From NCBI RefSeq assembly GCF_900215245.1, contig NZ_LT907842.1, positions 5,332,001 to 5,396,000 of the forward strand: a stretch of 64,000 nt of DNA. The letters run 5' to 3'. The position numbers and the translations under genes were made by a program. The notes below the pieces were generated by a model. The model had not been told where the DNA came from, searched no databases, and was given only the letters and a program-made list of their open reading frames with translations. This stretch comes from Pseudomonas fluorescens. Its GTDB lineage: Bacteria; Pseudomonadota; Gammaproteobacteria; Pseudomonadales; Pseudomonadaceae. Shown in pieces: positions 34,229-42,997 of this stretch (its first letter is position 1; each line of letters starts with the position of its first letter).

Positions 34229-34242
34229 TTGATCATGATCAA
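34229..34242 (+). promoter_or_regulatory. Anr/FNR box (alcohol dehydrogenase side)
   Basis: TTGAT-CATG-ATCAA, a second perfect Anr/FNR box. At -41.5 it would give a start near 34277, just before the AGGAG-type ribosome site of the dehydrogenase. Confidence 0.75.
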
Positions 34243-34298
34243 CCTGCCAGGCGTGATCACGGCGCAATCTGGAGTTCCCCTGCGCAGGAGATCACCTT

Positions 34299-35372
34299 AT
34301 GGCAACCATGAGCGCCGCTGTTTTCGTTGAAAAAAACCGCATTGTCCTGCAGGACAAGCCGATTCCCGACGTTGGCCCGCTGGACGCTTTGGTGCGCATC
34401 ACCACCACGACCCTCTGCGGCACCGACGTGCATATCCTGCGCGGCGAGTACCCGGTCGCCAAAGGCCTGACCATCGGCCACGAGCCGGTTGGCGTGATTG
34501 AACGCCTGGGTGCCCAGGTGAGCGGGTTTGTCGAGGGGCAGCGGGTGATCGCCGGGGCCATCACCCCCAGCGGGCAAAGCTATGCGTGCCTGTGCGGCTG
34601 CGGCTCCCAGGACGGCCCCGACACCCGCCACGGCTTTCGGGCGGCTGGCGGCTGGAAGTTCGGCAATACCCTCGACGGCTGCCAGGCCGAGTATGTGTTG
34701 GTGCCTGATGCGCTGGCCAACCTGTGCCCGATCCCCGATGGCCTGAGCGACGAACAAGTGCTGATGTGCCCGGACATCATGTCCACCGGTTTTTCCGGCG
34801 CCGAGCGCGGCGAGGTCAACATTGGCGATACGGTGGCCGTGTTTGCGCTGGGGCCTATCGGCTTGTGTGCGGTGGCGGGCGCACGGCTCAAGGGCGCGTC
34901 GATGATCATTGGCGTCGACGGCGTGACTGAGCGCATGGGCGTGGCCCGACGCCTGGGGGCCACTCATCTCGTCGACTTCAAGCAAGGCAATGTGGTTGAG
35001 CAAATCATGGCCATCACGGACGGGCGCGGGGTGGATGTGGCGATCGAAGCCCTGGGCACCCAAGGCACGTTTGAGTCGGCATTGCGGGTGCTGCGCCCGG
35101 GCGGGCGCGTGTCCAGCCTGGGGGTGTACTCCAGTGACTTGCACATTCCCTATGATGCCTTTGGAGCAGGGCTGGGGGATTACAGCATCGTGTCGACCCT
35201 GTGCCCTGGCGGCAAGGAACGCATGCGCCGCTTGATGGCCGTGGTGGCCAGCGGCGGGGTGGACCTGTCGCCGCTGGTGACGCACCGTTTCAAGCTCGAC
35301 GACATCGAGGCCGCCTATGAGCTGTTCGCTCATCAGCGCGATGGCGTCATGAAAGTCGCGATTACCCCCTGA
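34299..35372 (+). CDS. zinc-dependent alcohol dehydrogenase (MDR family)
   Basis: 357 residues. The catalytic zinc region reads LCGTDVHILRGEYP and GLTIGHEPVGVIERLG; the nucleotide fold has ALGPIGLCAVAGARLKGA and ends in VDGVTERMG. The four-Cys structural-zinc loop of classic enzymes is replaced by a CLCGCG stretch, which points to the secondary-alcohol/formaldehyde-type branch. ATG at 34299 follows CAGGAG. Perfect Anr box upstream, so likely induced when oxygen is low, as for fermentative ADHs. The substrate is not determined. Confidence 0.88.
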   Translation: MATMSAAVFVEKNRIVLQDKPIPDVGPLDALVRITTTTLCGTDVHILRGEYPVAKGLTIGHEPVGVIERLGAQVSGFVEGQRVIAGAITPSGQSYACLCGCGSQDGPDTRHGFRAAGGWKFGNTLDGCQAEYVLVPDALANLCPIPDGLSDEQVLMCPDIMSTGFSGAERGEVNIGDTVAVFALGPIGLCAVAGARLKGASMIIGVDGVTERMGVARRLGATHLVDFKQGNVVEQIMAITDGRGVDVAIEALGTQGTFESALRVLRPGGRVSSLGVYSSDLHIPYDAFGAGLGDYSIVSTLCPGGKERMRRLMAVVASGGVDLSPLVTHRFKLDDIEAAYELFAHQRDGVMKVAITP

Positions 35373-35384
35373 AGGCGCCGGCCT

Positions 35385-36620
35385 ATGACCACCCTGGGGC
35401 TTGCCGGCGCCGCCGCCGCGCTGGGCATCGGCATGCTGGTGGGGCTGGAGCGCGAGCGCCACAAAGGGCAGGGCGAGCGCCGCGCGTTTGCCGGTTTACG
35501 CACGTACGCGATTACCGCGCTGCTCGGCTATGTCACGCAGCAAGTCGGCGGCGCGCTCTTGTTGGGGCTGCTAGCGCTGTGCCTGGCGGTGCTGGTCAGT
35601 ACCGCCTACTGGAAGAGCCGGGACACCGACCCGGGAATTACCAGTGAAGTGGCGTTGTTCACCGTGCTGGTGCTGGGTGCATTGTGTGGTGTCGCCCCCG
35701 AACTGGCGGCGGCCATCGGTGTGGTCGTGGCCGGTCTGCTGATCTACCGTCATTCGCTGCACGAGTTTGCCCGCAGCCAATTGACCGATGCTGAAATGCG
35801 CGATGGCCTGTTGCTGCTGATTGTTGCGCTGGTGGTGCTGCCGCTGGCGCCGGACCGTTTTATCGGCCCTTATGGGGCGCTGAACCCGCGCACCATCTGC
35901 ACCTTGACGGTGCTGTTAATGGCCATCGGTGCGGTTGGGCATGTCGCCGTGCGTACCTTGGGCGCGCGTTATGGCTATGCCATCGGGGCGGTTGCTTCGG
36001 GGTTCGCGTCCAGTACGGTGACCATTGCCGCCATGGGCCATAGGGCCGCGAAAGAACCCTCGAACCTGCGCACGCTGGCAGCGGCAGCGATCTTTTCCAA
36101 CCTGGCGACGGTGGCCCAGGTGGGGCTGATCCTCGGCACCGTGGAGCCGGCGCTGTTGGCCCAGATGGCCTGGTCACTGCTGGGCGGGTTTGTCACCACC
36201 GCCGCGTATGGGCTGTGTCTGATGCTGCGCACACCGACGACGTCTGCGGGTCAAGCCATCACCGTGGGCGGCGCGTTCGACCTGAAGCTGGCCCTGCTAA
36301 TGGTCTTGACCCTGACGGGGATTACCTTCGTGTCGTCGATGATGCTGTTTCACTTCGGCCAGGTGGGCGTGATGTTGACCGCCACTCTGGGTGGGTTTGC
36401 CGACGCCCATGCATCGACCGCCTCCATCGCCGCCCTGGCCACCAGCGGCCAACTCGCCCTGCAGGCGGCGTCTATTCCGGTGTTGCTGGCGGTCAGTTGC
36501 AACTCGCTGAGCAAGTGCCTGGTGGCGTGGGTCAGCGGCGGCCGTCGGTTTGCGGTGTATGTGATTGCCGGTCAGGTCCTGCTGACCGGCGCGATGTGGC
36601 TGGGCCTGCTAGGCCAGTGA
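35385..36620 (+). CDS. MgtC/SapB-DUF4010 membrane protein
   Basis: 411 residues, around 12 hydrophobic helices. The N-terminal third is MgtC-like (GLAGAAAALGIGMLVGLERERHKGQGERRAFAGLRTYAITALLGYV), the rest a DUF4010 domain. It lies 12 nt after the alcohol dehydrogenase and may share its Anr-controlled promoter. The 3' end overlaps the convergent kinase gene by 12 nt. Transport substrate unknown. Confidence 0.88.
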   Translation: MTTLGLAGAAAALGIGMLVGLERERHKGQGERRAFAGLRTYAITALLGYVTQQVGGALLLGLLALCLAVLVSTAYWKSRDTDPGITSEVALFTVLVLGALCGVAPELAAAIGVVVAGLLIYRHSLHEFARSQLTDAEMRDGLLLLIVALVVLPLAPDRFIGPYGALNPRTICTLTVLLMAIGAVGHVAVRTLGARYGYAIGAVASGFASSTVTIAAMGHRAAKEPSNLRTLAAAAIFSNLATVAQVGLILGTVEPALLAQMAWSLLGGFVTTAAYGLCLMLRTPTTSAGQAITVGGAFDLKLALLMVLTLTGITFVSSMMLFHFGQVGVMLTATLGGFADAHASTASIAALATSGQLALQAASIPVLLAVSCNSLSKCLVAWVSGGRRFAVYVIAGQVLLTGAMWLGLLGQ

Positions 36621-37982
36621 TCCCGGGATCTGCAAGGTGGCGCGCAACCCGCCGTTGGGCAGGTTGGCCAGGCGGATCTGCCCGCCAAGGCGTTGGGCAA
36701 TGGTCTGTACGATGGTCAGCCCCAAGCCTGCGCCTTCGGCATTGCCCCGGCTGTAGAACAGCTCGAACAGTCGCTCGCGCTCGTTCTCGTCAATGCCTGG
36801 CCCTTGGTCATCCACGGTCAACTCGAACCCCGCGGCCGTTTTGCACAACCCGACGGTGATCACGCCGTGTTCCGGCGAGAAATTCGCCGCATTGGTCACC
36901 AGGTTGGTCAGCGCGATATTGATCGCGGACGCGTCGGACCTCACGCCGTAGTCGGCATCATCGACGTCGAACGCCAACTCCAGGCCTTTGCTCAGCAACC
37001 AGGGCGTCAACTGAATCAGCGTTTCACGCACCGTTTTCTGCAGGTCGATGGCCTGCGCCTGGGGCTGCGCGCCGCTGGGCTCCAGACGCGCCATGGTCAG
37101 CAACTGGTTGACCAGGCGGCTGGTGCGGTCAACACCCGTGATCAGAAACGCCAGCGACTCGCGCCGCTCGGCTTCCGTACCGGCCTCCAACAGGTTTTGC
37201 GCGTGCACCCGCAACACCGCCAGGGGCGTGCGCATTTCGTGGGCGGCGTCGGCGATGAAGCGGCGTTCGCGGCCGAGCATTTCCTGGATCTGCGCCAGCA
37301 TGCGGTTCAGCGCGGCCTGCATCGGTTCCAGTTCGGTGGGCAGCGGGGTCAGTTGCATCGGTTCCAGGGAGCCGGAATGCCGTGCGCGCAAGGTCGCCGC
37401 CATATTGGCCAGCGGCTTGAGCCCCCAGCCGATGGCCAGCCAGACCATCGCGGCTAGAATCAGGCTGCCGAGTATGTTGGGCAACAGCGTGTGGCGCAGG
37501 ATGCGGTCGACCAGGTCAGAGCGTACGTCGTCGCGTTCACCCACCCAGATCCGCAGCCCATTGTCTTTGTCCTTGAGCAGAAAACCGCGCCATTGACGGC
37601 CATTCAGGTCCGCGACATTGCTGTACCCCGGTTGGCCGGGAGGCTTGGCAAATGACGGTGCGCTGGCGGTAAATACCAGGCGCTCACCTTCGCTGTTCCA
37701 GACCTGAAAGGCGATTTTGCTCTCGTAGGGGTGCCCATCGACCTTGGGCATCGCTTCGCCCAAGGCTTTGTTGAAGGCGCGATACAGCTCCGTCTGATCG
37801 TTACGGGCCAGTGGCATGCTCATCACGCCCTGGAGCAATCGGGCGTTCTGCGCCAGTTGTGCGTCGTAGACTTCGGCGATTTCGTGGTTGCTGTCATGCA
37901 AGTTGAGCACGCTGATCACCAGTAACCCCGTGAACAGCAGGCCGATGATCAGGGTCAGGGTGCGCCGCCGAATAGAGCTCAT
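36609..37982 (-). CDS. QseC-like sensor histidine kinase
   Basis: 457 residues. A short N-terminal helix, a periplasmic domain of about 145 residues, a second helix (NILGSLILAAMVWLAIGWGLKPLANM) and HAMP, then HisKA with His248 (DAAHEMRTPLAVLRVH) and an HATPase with DQGPGID and GAGLGL. The DAAHEMRTPL motif and short sensor resemble QseC/PmrB. The start overlaps the response-regulator stop by 4 nt, and it is last of seven coupled genes starting at 42906. Confidence 0.92.
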   Translation of the reverse strand: MSSIRRRTLTLIIGLLFTGLLVISVLNLHDSNHEIAEVYDAQLAQNARLLQGVMSMPLARNDQTELYRAFNKALGEAMPKVDGHPYESKIAFQVWNSEGERLVFTASAPSFAKPPGQPGYSNVADLNGRQWRGFLLKDKDNGLRIWVGERDDVRSDLVDRILRHTLLPNILGSLILAAMVWLAIGWGLKPLANMAATLRARHSGSLEPMQLTPLPTELEPMQAALNRMLAQIQEMLGRERRFIADAAHEMRTPLAVLRVHAQNLLEAGTEAERRESLAFLITGVDRTSRLVNQLLTMARLEPSGAQPQAQAIDLQKTVRETLIQLTPWLLSKGLELAFDVDDADYGVRSDASAINIALTNLVTNAANFSPEHGVITVGLCKTAAGFELTVDDQGPGIDENERERLFELFYSRGNAEGAGLGLTIVQTIAQRLGGQIRLANLPNGGLRATLQIPGSLA

Positions 37983-38641
37983 CGGCGCTCCTCCACCAGG
38001 TAGCCGACGCCGCGAATGGTGCGGATCAGCTCGCTGGAGAATTTTTTGCGCAGGTGATGGATATGCACTTCCAGGGTGTTGCTTTCGGCCTCTTCGTTCC
38101 AGCCATACAGCAACTGCATCAACTGGTCACGGGTCATCACGCGGCCGGGTGGCGACAGCAGTTCGTGCAGCAACTGGTATTCCTTGGGTGTGAGCGGCAC
38201 CGGCGTGCCGTGGTAGCTGACCTGTTGGGTACTGGGGTCCAGGCAAATGCCGGCGTGCTCGATCACGACCCGCGCCCGGCCGGCGCTGCGCCGCAGCAGT
38301 GCGCGCAGGCGCGCCTTGAGTTCGGCGAGGTCGAAGGGTTTGACCAGGTAATCATCGGCACCGGCGTCGAGCCCGGCGATGCGGTCTTCAGTGGCATCGC
38401 GCGCGGTGAGGATCAGCACGGGCAGGTTGGACCCGCTGTCCCGCAGACGGCGCAGTACCTCAAGCCCATCCATGCGCGGCAAGCCCAGGTCGAGCACCAC
38501 CGCGTCAAAGGTTTCGCTGAGCAAGGCATGCAACGCACTGCTGCCATCCTGCAGCCAATCAACGGTATAGCCTTCACGCACCAGTGCCTGATGAATCCCT
38601 TCGCCCAGTGCAACGTCATCTTCGATCAGTAATAGCCGCAC
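37979..38641 (-). CDS. QseB-like OmpR-family response regulator
   Basis: 220 residues: receiver with Asp51 (VVLDLGLPRMDG) and winged helix ending VEERR, including LLYGWNEEAESNTLEVHIHHLRKKF, which is the QseB/PmrA signature. It begins 11 nt after the TPR gene. Members of this group bind paired CTTAA-type hexamers with 5-6 nt between them; two such pairs lie in the 42955-43014 region upstream of the operon, so this protein probably controls its own operon and cytochrome b561. Confidence 0.92.
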   Translation of the reverse strand: MRLLLIEDDVALGEGIHQALVREGYTVDWLQDGSSALHALLSETFDAVVLDLGLPRMDGLEVLRRLRDSGSNLPVLILTARDATEDRIAGLDAGADDYLVKPFDLAELKARLRALLRRSAGRARVVIEHAGICLDPSTQQVSYHGTPVPLTPKEYQLLHELLSPPGRVMTRDQLMQLLYGWNEEAESNTLEVHIHHLRKKFSSELIRTIRGVGYLVEERR

Positions 38642-38652
38642 ATGGACTCCTG

Positions 38653-39297
38653 TCAGTTGAGTTGTTTGTCGAGGTCGGCCAGCAGGCTTTCGATCTCTTT
38701 GCGCCGCCCGGCATCGGCCGTCTCCCGACCCGGCCGTGGCGCGGCCAGTAAGGCTTTGCGCAGGGCATCACGGGCCTCGCCATAGCGTTTTTGCCGGTAG
38801 AGGTGGTCGCCCCAGAAATACAGACTATCAATGCCCGTCGGGTTCAGTTGCAAGGCTTGCGTGAGCAGCTGTTCAGCCTTGTCGGCATCACCAAAGCCGA
38901 TCGGCCAGCCGGGGACGCGATCGTACAGCGCCGCGAGGCTGGTGTAGGCCGAGCCTTGCAGGGCCTTGGGGTTCAGAGCGAGCGCTTTCTCAAGGTCTGC
39001 CTTGGCCGCCTTGACCTTGCTCAATGCGCCGAGCCCGCCTTGGGCGCCGGCCCAGCTGCTGGTGACAATCCCGGACCAGATCCATGCTTCGGCAGCCTGA
39101 GGGCGCGCCTGGGTGAATGCCGTCGCCTGCGTCGCGAGTTGTGCAAACGCCTGGGTACGCTGCGCTTCAGGCAGGGTGTATTGGATATCGGCCCAGCGCG
39201 TCTGGATATCACTCAGGCGCTGCTGGTCGCCAGCCTCCAGCGCCCAGGTGAGTGGGCTCAAGGCGCTGAGCAGCAGCACGGCAAAGAGGCGTTTCAT
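38653..39297 (-). CDS. exported tetratricopeptide-repeat protein
   Basis: 214 residues with a Sec signal (MKRLFAVLLLSALSPLTWA-LE). The rest is helical with TPR-like repeats (GSAYTSLAALYDRVPGWPIGFGDADKAEQLLTQALQLNPTGIDSLYFWGDHLYRQKRYGEARDALRKALLAAP). Predicted periplasmic, so it could be a scaffold or partner of the kinase sensor. Its start overlaps the SDR stop by 4 nt. Confidence 0.85.
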   Translation of the reverse strand: MKRLFAVLLLSALSPLTWALEAGDQQRLSDIQTRWADIQYTLPEAQRTQAFAQLATQATAFTQARPQAAEAWIWSGIVTSSWAGAQGGLGALSKVKAAKADLEKALALNPKALQGSAYTSLAALYDRVPGWPIGFGDADKAEQLLTQALQLNPTGIDSLYFWGDHLYRQKRYGEARDALRKALLAAPRPGRETADAGRRKEIESLLADLDKQLN

Positions 39298-40103
39298 GGG
39301 TTCAGATCCTTATTCACGGGTTTATCGCTCAGGCGACGTACCAACGGCAATTGTTTGCGCAAGCCACGGTCAACCAGATTGGGCAACAGGCTGTTGAGGC
39401 GCACAAAAAAGCGCTCAGGCCAGCCCAGGTACAGGTCACGCCGATTATTGGCGATGGCGTGGATCACCGCCGACGCCACCGTCAGCGGGTCGTCCACATT
39501 GGACTTGAGCGCGTCGTTCAACGCCTGCGCTGCCGGGCTGTTCATCCGCGTATGGGTGGCGCGCGGCGCCACATACAACACGCCTACTCGGGTATCGGCC
39601 AGTTCCCGGCGCAAGGCTTCGGAAAACCCGCGCAAGGCGAACTTGGTGGCGCAGTAAGTGGCATAGCCGGGGTAGCCGATGGAGCCATAGGTGGAGCCGA
39701 CATTCACCACCATGGCGCTCTCGGCTTGCTTGAGCAGCGGCAGCAGCAGCTTGGTCAGGCAGATGGGCGCGGTAATATTCAACGCCAGCATGCCGTTGAT
39801 TTCGTTGTCGTCGTGTTGCTCAAGCATGGCGAAATGATTGATGCCGGCCGCGTTGATCAGCAGATTGACACCGCCGATGGCCTCGGCGGCGACCCTGACC
39901 TTGCGCCGATCGGCGAGGAAGGTCAGGTCGGCACTCACCCAGCACAGCTGCTGCGGGTACTGCGCAAGCAACGGCTCCAGCGGTGTGCGATGGCGTGCCA
40001 CGGCCAGCACGTGCGCGCCGCTGGCACACAACGCGCCGGCAATCGCCAGGCCAATGCCACCGCTGGCGCCGGTCAGAACCACGCGGGCGTCAGACAGGCG
40101 CAT
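39294..40103 (-). CDS. short-chain dehydrogenase/reductase
   Basis: 269 residues from the ATG at 40103 (GGAGG upstream; earlier in-frame starts lie inside the oxidase gene). Rossmann motif TGASGGIGLA, NAAG, and the active site Ser plus YCATK (Tyr-X3-Lys). The second half is like SDRs acting on lipids or long-chain carbonyls, with a basic amphipathic C-terminus. It overlaps the oxidase 3' end by 14 nt and is the fourth gene in the operon. Probably reduces a product made by the ligase and oxidase upstream. Confidence 0.9.
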   Translation of the reverse strand: MRLSDARVVLTGASGGIGLAIAGALCASGAHVLAVARHRTPLEPLLAQYPQQLCWVSADLTFLADRRKVRVAAEAIGGVNLLINAAGINHFAMLEQHDDNEINGMLALNITAPICLTKLLLPLLKQAESAMVVNVGSTYGSIGYPGYATYCATKFALRGFSEALRRELADTRVGVLYVAPRATHTRMNSPAAQALNDALKSNVDDPLTVASAVIHAIANNRRDLYLGWPERFFVRLNSLLPNLVDRGLRKQLPLVRRLSDKPVNKDLNP

Positions 40104-40764
40104 GGGCAGCCTCCGCAATACGTGGCAGGTTGCGGAACATATCGGTATAGAGCGCGTACACCACCTTGGAGGCATGGATCACGGCGGCCTGGTCGTCGGC
40201 ATCGTCCAGGCTGTTCATCAAGCGGCGGTAGGTTTCCATGTGCCCAATGTCCAGGGAGCCGTGGGAACTCAAGTAGCTGAACGCCGTGGCCGGCAGTTGC
40301 AGGCGCTCGCGGATGCTGCCGGCGGCGTGGGTCGCCAGGGCGATACTGGTGCCTTCCAGCACATTGACCATGCCGAACAGGCCGACCGGGTTGCCCCGCG
40401 CGATCAGGTCATACAGATAGCTGACCATCAGCTCAATGGGTAAACCCGGTTGCCCGTCACGGACCGCATCCTTATCGCCGCCACAGGCCTGGATGTCATT
40501 GAGCACCCATTGCTCGTGGCCGTACTCATCCTCGATGTACTCGCAGACAGCCTTGCGCAGCCATTCCAGGTGCGAGGGCAGGCGTGCACCACAGGCCATC
40601 ATCAACGGCACGGTATGACGCACGTGGTAGTAGGCCTGGGCCAGGAAGGCACGATAGCTCTCCAGGCTGACCTTGCCTTCCAGCGCATCCCGGATGATCG
40701 GCAGGCTGAACAGCGTCTGGCGTTCCTGTTGGGTGGCATCTTGCAGCGTGTCGAAAAAATTCAC
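40090..40764 (-). CDS. heme-oxygenase-like di-metal oxidase (TenA/PqqC fold)
   Basis: 224 residues, all-helical. The metal-ligand pattern of the HDO group is complete: Glu80-X2-His83 (EYGHE), Glu137 (VLEGTS), and His168-X3-Asp172-X2-His175 (HGSLDIGH). This is the same ligand arrangement as in UndA, which oxidatively decarboxylates fatty acids, though the rest of the protein is not UndA. Start overlaps the ligase stop by 4 nt (ATGA). It probably uses O2 and iron to oxidise or cleave a ligase-derived acyl compound. Confidence 0.87.
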   Translation of the reverse strand: MNFFDTLQDATQQERQTLFSLPIIRDALEGKVSLESYRAFLAQAYYHVRHTVPLMMACGARLPSHLEWLRKAVCEYIEDEYGHEQWVLNDIQACGGDKDAVRDGQPGLPIELMVSYLYDLIARGNPVGLFGMVNVLEGTSIALATHAAGSIRERLQLPATAFSYLSSHGSLDIGHMETYRRLMNSLDDADDQAAVIHASKVVYALYTDMFRNLPRIAEAAHAPV

Positions 40765-42239
40765 GATGAGGTTTCCTCGTTGAAGGCGGGGGCAAGCTGG
40801 GTGTGATAACGCGCGACGATGGCCTCGCGCCGGGGTCGGCCGTTGGCGGTGAGCATGCCGTTGGCGGCACTGAAGGGTTCATCCAGACGCGTCCAGTGAT
40901 GCACTTGGGCGTAGTCGGGCAAGCCGGCATTGACGGCGGCGACGGTGGCGGCCAGTTGGGCGTCGGTGCAATCGTTGCGGTGGGGCCAGAGCAGCGCGTG
41001 ATTCGCGGGCTGAGCTTCGCCATAGACAAAGGCTTGGGCGATGACGCCGCCTTGGGTCAGTTCGGCCTCGACCCAGTCCGGGTTGACGTTGCGCCCATAA
41101 CTGGTGACGAACTGATGTTTCTTGCGGCCGTTGAGGTAGAGGAATCCGTCCGCGTCGAAGGTGCCCAGGTCGCCGCTGGGCCACCACTGATCAGGGTGGC
41201 CGGTGTGGCCCAGATAGCCGAGCAAACTTGAGCCTTTGATCAGCACTTCACCGTCTTCGGCGAGGCGAATCTCCACATGGGGCAGGGGCTGGCCGACACT
41301 GCCCGGGCGCTGCGCATCCGGGCGATTAAGGCACACCACCGAGGCGCATTCCGATAAGCCGTAACCTTCGTAAACCGGCAGGCCCAACTGCTGCGCCCGT
41401 TGCAGCAAGCCCTTGGCCACGCGAGCGCCGCCGACGGCGGCAAAGCGCAGGTGCTGCGGGCTGAATGCCTTCTGCTCAGCGGCGATGACCAGCATTAACA
41501 GCAATTGCGGAACCAGAATCAGGCTATGGGGCTGACGCACCGCCAGGCAGCCGAGCAATTGCGCGGCATCCACTGCGCTGGCGCCCTGGATGCCCAAGCT
41601 TTTTTGGCTGGGCACACTCAAGGTGGCGCCGGCATACAGCGCGGCGTAGCACCCGAGGTTTTCCAGCAGAATCGCCAGCGGCAACAGCGCCAGGTGGTGG
41701 CGTGGAGCGCTCGCGTGGCTGGCCTGGTGCAACTCGCGGGCAACCCGCAGCAGGCTGTCGGCGCTCAGGCATACGCCCTTGGGCGCCCCGGTGGTGCCGG
41801 AGGTGAATGTCACCTTGGCAGTGCCCGATGGCATCGACGGGCGGCCGGCAAAGCTTCTGCACCAGAAGTCGCCGCGTGGCTGGTAACCGGCAGCCAGTAG
41901 CTCAGCCTCCAGGTGGGGCTCGGCGATCACCCGTTCGGCCTGGCTTTGTTCCAGGCAATGGGCGCGCTGGGCGGGGCTGAAAAACGGCGGCAGGGTCAGG
42001 CAGGTCAACCCTTCGAAGAGTATCGCCAGGTCCCACAGCATGGCGTCGACGCCATTGTCCAGGGCCAGCGCTACCACCTTCACGCCTTCATCACGCAGGC
42101 GTTGCTGGCGGTACGCAACTTCGGCGAACAGTGAGGTGTAATCCATTTTCAAGCTATCGCCCCACAGGGCAATGGCGCCGTCGTTGCGTTCGGCATGGCC
42201 GCGCAGCACAGCGTGGAAACGGCGGGTTTCAGGCGACAT
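40761..42239 (-). CDS. AMP-dependent acyl ligase (ANL family)
   Basis: 492 residues from the ATG at 42239 (longer in-frame starts fall inside the upstream gene). Adenylation motifs: VTFTSGTTGAPKGV, YGLSECASVV, GDLGTFDADGFLYLNGRKKHQFVTSYGRNVNPDWVE. It activates a carboxylic acid, probably a fatty acid, as acyl-AMP for transfer to CoA or another acceptor. No carrier-protein domain is fused. Start overlaps the previous stop by 11 nt. Confidence 0.9.
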   Translation of the reverse strand: MSPETRRFHAVLRGHAERNDGAIALWGDSLKMDYTSLFAEVAYRQQRLRDEGVKVVALALDNGVDAMLWDLAILFEGLTCLTLPPFFSPAQRAHCLEQSQAERVIAEPHLEAELLAAGYQPRGDFWCRSFAGRPSMPSGTAKVTFTSGTTGAPKGVCLSADSLLRVARELHQASHASAPRHHLALLPLAILLENLGCYAALYAGATLSVPSQKSLGIQGASAVDAAQLLGCLAVRQPHSLILVPQLLLMLVIAAEQKAFSPQHLRFAAVGGARVAKGLLQRAQQLGLPVYEGYGLSECASVVCLNRPDAQRPGSVGQPLPHVEIRLAEDGEVLIKGSSLLGYLGHTGHPDQWWPSGDLGTFDADGFLYLNGRKKHQFVTSYGRNVNPDWVEAELTQGGVIAQAFVYGEAQPANHALLWPHRNDCTDAQLAATVAAVNAGLPDYAQVHHWTRLDEPFSAANGMLTANGRPRREAIVARYHTQLAPAFNEETSS

Positions 42240-42906
42240 GGCTGTTGTCCTCAAGCGTGGTCGGCAACCCAAGGCGTGAGAACAGGCCCATGTTGCGCAA
42301 GTGGATGAACCCGGCGCGGATGTTGCCGACGTGCACCCACGGTTGGCTTTCGTAGTAACTGCCCCACAGATGCCGGTCATCTCCCAGACGCTGCGGGTCG
42401 GCCGCGCACAGGGTGACCGGCTTCAAACCGAGGCGGTGGAAACTGTTGACCAGCCCGATATTGCCGGTGAATGCCACCCACTCCAGGCCGCCCATGGCCA
42501 GCAACCACGTGATGGCGATGATGCTCAGGCGCGCACTGCCGGTATCGCTGGCGGCCAGGTTGCCGACTTCGGCAATTGCCTGGCGCTCTACTGTCTGGTC
42601 GGCAGCGGCGCTGATCAGGGGGTCGATCGGATGGTCCAGGTAACGCTCCAGAAACAGCGGCTCGGCACATGCCAGCCGTACACCGGCGACCGCACACAGG
42701 TCACCGTTGGCGTGGCTGACGCCAAACAGCTGCGGCATGAAATGTCGGATGTCGGCGCCGTGGGCAAGGCGAAAACGCTGTTGGATAAAGGCCTCGAAGG
42801 CGGGGCGCTGCGTGTCGTGGGGCAGGGCGCGAGCCAGGCGCATTTGTGCACGGTCGGCCGGGCCGAACAGCACGGGCAAGGGGATGTTCCAGTCGATATC
42901 GGGCAT
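42229..42906 (-). CDS. thermostable-hemolysin family protein (possible N-acyltransferase fold)
   Basis: 225 residues from the ATG at 42906; the GGGAGG site just upstream rules out the GTG at 42924. The family, named for Vibrio thermostable hemolysin, has a GNAT/LuxI-like look: AGVRLACAEPLFLERYLDHPID, then AIAEVGNLAASDTGSARL and LEWVAFTGNIGLVNSFHRLGL, similar to the donor-binding core of acyltransferases. No signal peptide. First gene of the seven-gene operon, so it may transfer the acyl group made by the adjacent ligase. A true hemolysin role is doubtful. Confidence 0.82.
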   Translation of the reverse strand: MPDIDWNIPLPVLFGPADRAQMRLARALPHDTQRPAFEAFIQQRFRLAHGADIRHFMPQLFGVSHANGDLCAVAGVRLACAEPLFLERYLDHPIDPLISAAADQTVERQAIAEVGNLAASDTGSARLSIIAITWLLAMGGLEWVAFTGNIGLVNSFHRLGLKPVTLCAADPQRLGDDRHLWGSYYESQPWVHVGNIRAGFIHLRNMGLFSRLGLPTTLEDNSHVA

Positions 42907-42954
42907 TGGCGCAGAGCCTCCCACGTGAAGTTGGGAGAAGTATCAAAGGCATTT

Positions 42955-42971
42955 CTTAACGGAGTCTGAAG
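42955..42971 (-). promoter_or_regulatory. response-regulator-type site, 6-N5-6 (operon side)
   Basis: CTTAAC-GGAGT-CTGAAG, read on the plus strand; its reverse complement matches the site at 42998-43014 at 15 of 17 positions. It faces the thermostable-hemolysin gene (start 42906). Spacing and hexamer type fit PmrA/QseB-like regulators. Confidence 0.55.
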
Positions 42972-42997
42972 GTGCTGAAAATGATCGTTGGGCCGAT

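Noticed and set aside
40090..40764. Reading the HDO-type oxidase as UndA (1-undecene synthase)
   Set aside because: The metal-ligand spacing matches, but the length (224 against about 260) and the surrounding sequence do not resemble UndA as I recall it, so no gene symbol was given.
42229..42906. Taking the first operon gene as a true secreted hemolysin
   Set aside because: It has no signal peptide or membrane-active segment, and its context is biosynthetic; the family name comes from a Vibrio protein.
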